DNA from: a virus
Reading direction: 5' to 3' (one strand)
IMG/VR virus record: IMGVR_UViG_3300030508_000073
Location: 1-23,187 of that record
Length of the DNA: 23,187 nt
This document shows positions 20,403 to 23,187 of the stretch, piece by piece. Each line of letters opens with the position of its first letter. Position 1 is the first letter of the stretch. Both the position numbers and the translations under genes were made by a program. The notes below the pieces were generated by a model. It was given only the letters and a program-made list of their open reading frames with translations, ran no database searches and was not told the DNA's origin.

Positions 20403-21845
20403 TTAATTAGTTGTTGTTGGTTTTGCTGCTTCAGTTTGTTGAAACGTATCAGCTTGTTTAATCTGAATTTCTTCAGGATTGCTCACTTCCTCAACAATCG
20501 GTACTGCAGTTTTAACTGGAGTATACGTTGCCGGGAGTTCATTTTGTTCTAGTCCCATATATAATTTGTCTTTTGTGAATTTACTGTGTGAAGTTATTAC
20601 TATAGGTAACTTCGTAACCTTTTGAATTTCAGCTAATAAATCTGGAACTTCATATAGCAGGGCCTTATTCTTAGAGTAGGCCTTAGTAAGATTCCAGGCT
20701 TCCAAACCAGCTTCTTCCTTGCAATTGTAACTAAGCAAATCTATACCAGCATAAGTCCAGCAAACTGTACGTACTTCACGATTACTTAAATAATCACAGT
20801 GAGTAACTGCCAGACCATTAAGACCACCGCACTTTTGAATAGCATATTGCAAAGCCATCAAGTCTAAATTACCTACCCTAAGACATCCTTGGAATTTACC
20901 TGTCTTATTATGATCATGTGCTATTAAAGCATTCAAATCATTTGTTTCAGTCAGAAGAGGACCATTACCATGCCTAGTCATAAAAGTCCTGGTAATGCCT
21001 AACTTATAAGTATTCTGTATAGGGATACCTAATATATACAACATATCCATAGCATAGGTAGGAGTAGTATCAGACCAGGTAGTGTAAGGATGAAAACCAT
21101 GAAGTTTATCCAACAATACTCCTTGTGCTCCTTCAAAAATAGGAAGGTTACTGTCTTTGATAATATCAAGACTATGGCAAACGTTGACCTGATTTAACCA
21201 TTCAAGGTAAATATCGTATAGTTGGTTGTTTAATTGAGGTATGTTAAAGGTAAGCATCAAGTCCTCTACTGCTTGACTTTCCAATTTATAATCATGTTGC
21301 AATTCAACGCATTTCAAAAAACAGTATTCATAGATTGAATTAAGAATCTGGAGGACATCACTTTTATGTTTACTTAAATCTCTTACTCTCAAGACCCAAC
21401 TACTACGTTGTCTAGCTAATTCTGCAGTAACTCCAATACCATTTCCAGTACTGCCGTGTACATTTGTGCGAGCTAATTCTCTCATTTGATTCAACGCTAT
21501 ATGGTATAGCGTAGTAATCCTGCAGTTAGGCGATATATGTATGAGAGATAATGGTTTATCTACTCCAAGCTTATACAAGCTGTCAGCCTCATCCATCATC
21601 AATTTAGGCGAGATAATAACTTCACTACCTATATAAGTCCTAGCCCCACTCAAGGTACCAGAACCGAACTGATGGAAGGTGTGATGTCCTGTCTCATTGT
21701 GGACATTGTGGGCAGCTTGGAATCCACCATTATAGCGAACCACCAAATCTGACTTGAAGTGTTGGACTAGACTATCAGTTACAGATCCCTTCCCCTCATC
21801 ACCATAGTTCAATCCAACTAAGATTATAGCTTTTATTTTTTGCAT
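20403..21845 (-). CDS. purA: Adenylosuccinate synthetase
   Basis: 480 residues, longer than the usual 420-460. It makes adenylosuccinate from IMP, aspartate and GTP. The P-loop GDEGKG is at residues 15-20, with Asp16 at the catalytic-base position. The catalytic His is in FQAAHNV, and GSTGNGIG, FEGAQGVLLDKLHG, GITRTFMTRHGNGP and THCD are all in order. The aspartate loop (TGKFQGCLRVG) departs from the usual TGRRRR pattern. Phage PurZ enzymes, which make the diaminopurine precursor, usually replace the catalytic Asp by Ser or Thr; here Asp is kept, which favours the ordinary reaction. The C-terminal 30 residues are a Thr/Gln-rich tail. Probably raises adenine nucleotide supply. Confidence 0.88.
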   Translation of the reverse strand: MQKIKAIILVGLNYGDEGKGSVTDSLVQHFKSDLVVRYNGGFQAAHNVHNETGHHTFHQFGSGTLSGARTYIGSEVIISPKLMMDEADSLYKLGVDKPLSLIHISPNCRITTLYHIALNQMRELARTNVHGSTGNGIGVTAELARQRSSWVLRVRDLSKHKSDVLQILNSIYEYCFLKCVELQHDYKLESQAVEDLMLTFNIPQLNNQLYDIYLEWLNQVNVCHSLDIIKDSNLPIFEGAQGVLLDKLHGFHPYTTWSDTTPTYAMDMLYILGIPIQNTYKLGITRTFMTRHGNGPLLTETNDLNALIAHDHNKTGKFQGCLRVGNLDLMALQYAIQKCGGLNGLAVTHCDYLSNREVRTVCWTYAGIDLLSYNCKEEAGLEAWNLTKAYSKNKALLYEVPDLLAEIQKVTKLPIVITSHSKFTKDKLYMGLEQNELPATYTPVKTAVPIVEEVSNPEEIQIKQADTFQQTEAAKPTTTN

Positions 21846-21886
21846 AGTTTAAGTAATTGTGGTTGTTAATGTTAACTAAAATTGAA

Positions 21887-21909
21887 GCACCTAGTACTAG
21901 ACTAGGTGC
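21887..21909 (-). terminator. Hairpin upstream of purA
   Basis: Perfect 9-bp stem (GCACCTAGT at 21887-21895 with ACTAGGTGC at 21901-21909), 5-nt loop. In the minus direction it is followed by TTCAATTTTAG, a loose T-rich run. It probably ends the non-coding transcript from 21910-22537, 42 nt before the purA start. Confidence 0.6.
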
Positions 21910-22537
21910 AAGCCTTCTCCTTTAAGAAGCACCAATATGCAACTACCTCATCAATCCGTTTTTTGCTTTAAAACTAGAGGTTCCTGTTACACACCGCTTA
22001 AAAAAGAAGACTAAAAGAAGACAGCACTGCAATAATAGGAGGTATCTTAATGCCTAACTAGCAAGAATTAGTCCATTTAACTAATACTGATTGGTTTGCA
22101 GCGATCACGGTTTAATCCTGCAACTCTACATACAGCTAGTCAAGAATCCGCGCTCTACCAGCTTTTCTAGTTAAAAATTATTGCAATGCTGCCTAAATTA
22201 AAGAACTGATGCTGCAACAGAAGAATTCCCGGCCAAGGAACCCTTCTTACTGACTCAATCGTCTTAACAGAACTATCCTTGTATTGACAATTCGGGACAG
22301 TTGGTTAAGAGTGGACAACATAAACAGCTCATGCCATATTGCTATTCAGTCTAGTAAGCCAGATTTAATACAGCACCAGTTCAAAGCTAAAAATATTAAA
22401 GGTAGGTGATTGGAAAATTCCTAACAAACAACCAATCACCTACCTAGCACCAACACTGAAGAGCTTACTCAAAGCTCACACTTTATTCAGTATTAGTATG
22501 TTTCCCCACCAAATTTGACTTTTCAGAAAACTTAATC
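21910..22537 (-). ncRNA. Hairpin-rich non-coding region, candidate structured RNA
   Basis: 628 nt without a credible gene. It holds a series of stems: 22096-22123 (TTGCAG/CTGCAA with inner GAT/ATC), 22220-22246 (11 bp in the minus RNA, using three G-U pairs that would be A-C on plus), 22262-22310 (TCTTAAC/GTTAAGA with an inner near-perfect stem), 22400-22445 (14-bp perfect) and 22461-22477 (GAGCTT/AAGCTC). The G-U pairs show that the minus strand is the RNA strand. A tRNA D-arm-like piece (AGCTGGTAGAGCGCGG, 22148-22163) and a tmRNA-like string (GACTAGCTGTATGTAG, about 22126-22141) are present, but no T-arm or acceptor. A decayed tmRNA/tRNA array or a new RNA are both possible. Confidence 0.4.
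22400..22445. repeat. 14-bp perfect inverted repeat
   Basis: Arms AGGTAGGTGATTGG (22400-22413) and CCAATCACCTACCT (22432-22445) enclose an 18-nt A-rich loop. It is the longest perfect stem in the window. It lies about 90 nt downstream of the stop of the gene 22538-23185 and may be its terminator or the 5' hairpin of the structured RNA region. Confidence 0.65.
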
Positions 22538-23185
22538 TCAGAGCCGTTTAAAGATTCCTTCCCAGGCATTCCAAGAAGGAGGTGACATAAATGTGAAGAT
22601 TCCTTCTCCGGATGTATATTGATCTAGCTGACTCAGTTGCAAGTCGATTTGGATACTGCCAGAACGTAAAAAATGAACTGGTTGTTTGTTAAGATTTACA
22701 GTAGGATCAGTGTCAAAGTCTTCAAAAGCAGTTAACACATGAGTAATAATGCCTTTCTTAGTCTTTTCAAAAATCCAAGCCATATCTCCAGACTCATTAA
22801 ACTTACAATCAATCAACATGTGAAATCTGTTTTCCTTCTGATATGCTGCCAATTCAGCGAGGGTTCTAAAGTTTCCAAGAGCTTTTGTAGGAAGAACAAG
22901 GATGAATTGTAACTTATCTTGAGATACACGAAAGCCTGTAGTAGTAATATGCACTTTGGTATCAGGATCAAGTTCAGTATAATGATAGTTATTATCTCCA
23001 CCACCCATTAACGTATCAATTCCTCGATCCAATGTGATTCTTTCAATTTCACCTAAACACCAACCATCAGTGAACTTGAAAGAAGGCTGTTCCCTTATAA
23101 TAGCTGGAACAACCTCAGTAGCAAACTCTCTGAAAGAGACAATTTTGAGGGTTGGTTCGATTTTTGTTTTAAATATAGATTTCAT
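22538..23185 (-). CDS. Hypothetical protein, 215 aa
   Basis: Not recognised. The N-terminus is basic (MKSIFKTKIEPTLK), the body is mixed alpha/beta with a Gly loop (DTLMGGGDNNYHY) and the segment SGDMAWIFEKTKKG, similar to DGDMAWVFNLVDSYKG in the gene at 8069. The start lies 2 nt from the window edge (CAT at 23183-23185), so the leader cannot be judged, although the Met is followed by a plausible N-terminus. It is the most upstream minus-strand gene of the right part. Confidence 0.72.
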   Translation of the reverse strand: MKSIFKTKIEPTLKIVSFREFATEVVPAIIREQPSFKFTDGWCLGEIERITLDRGIDTLMGGGDNNYHYTELDPDTKVHITTTGFRVSQDKLQFILVLPTKALGNFRTLAELAAYQKENRFHMLIDCKFNESGDMAWIFEKTKKGIITHVLTAFEDFDTDPTVNLNKQPVHFLRSGSIQIDLQLSQLDQYTSGEGIFTFMSPPSWNAWEGIFKRL

Positions 23186-23187
23186 AT

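Noticed and set aside
20403-21845. PurZ of a 2-aminoadenine (Z) genome
   Set aside because: The catalytic Asp of ordinary PurA is retained, and no DatZ, MazZ or DpoZ homologue is in the window. Not excluded for the full genome.

Overview
The window looks like part of a large tailed-phage genome (or a closely related prophage). Evidence: a portal-like head protein, a tail-fibre-like protein, many short unknown genes coupled by ATGA overlaps, tRNA genes, a tmRNA gene, and host-like enzymes in a low-GC background. Nearly all starts lack a Shine-Dalgarno sequence and follow A-rich leaders such as ACAAAACTAAAACAATG. That is the usual pattern in Bacteroidota and their phages, so a Bacteroidota host is my inference. 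The standard genetic code is used.

Layout. Positions 1-2143 (minus): an operon with a coiled-coil protein, Cys-triplet-repeat proteins, a VWA protein and a small protein. 2351-2749 (minus): an unknown gene. 2777-7196 (plus): the virion block, with an unknown head-region protein, three small genes, a structured leader, the portal, a four-Cys zinc protein and a fibre-like protein, closed by a strong hairpin. 7317-11273 (mostly minus): a small membrane protein, a homing-endonuclease-like remnant, three unknown genes, a MYG1-family hydrolase, a second full Cys-repeat gene and an unknown gene. 11297-12363 (minus): an RNA island with tRNA-Cys, a rearranged tRNA-like locus, a tmRNA and an interrupted tRNA-Leu. 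12368-15468 (minus): five membrane or exported proteins. 15469-15841: a possible permuted tRNA and hairpins. 15842-19236 (minus): small membrane, zinc and unknown proteins, another Cys-repeat protein and a C39-like peptidase. 19283-21845 (minus): tRNA-Ile, a VWA protein and an adenylosuccinate synthetase. 21846-22537: a hairpin-rich non-coding region. 22538-23185 (minus): an unknown gene.

The most unusual content is the RNA. The tmRNA has its G3-U70 alanine identity pair and a pseudoknot exactly 11 nt before a GCT resume codon, but encodes a 29-codon tag ending NEVLV instead of an ALAA-type degron. Elsewhere, the two halves of a tRNA occur in reversed order (15607-15685) with complementary acceptor arms, and two further tRNA-like loci carry extra sequence. 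The second theme is a family of four proteins made of C-x-x triplets, one close to the tRNA-Cys gene. A plausible joint role of the RNAs, the MYG1 homologue and purA is to keep translation and nucleotide supply running late in infection; this is inference.
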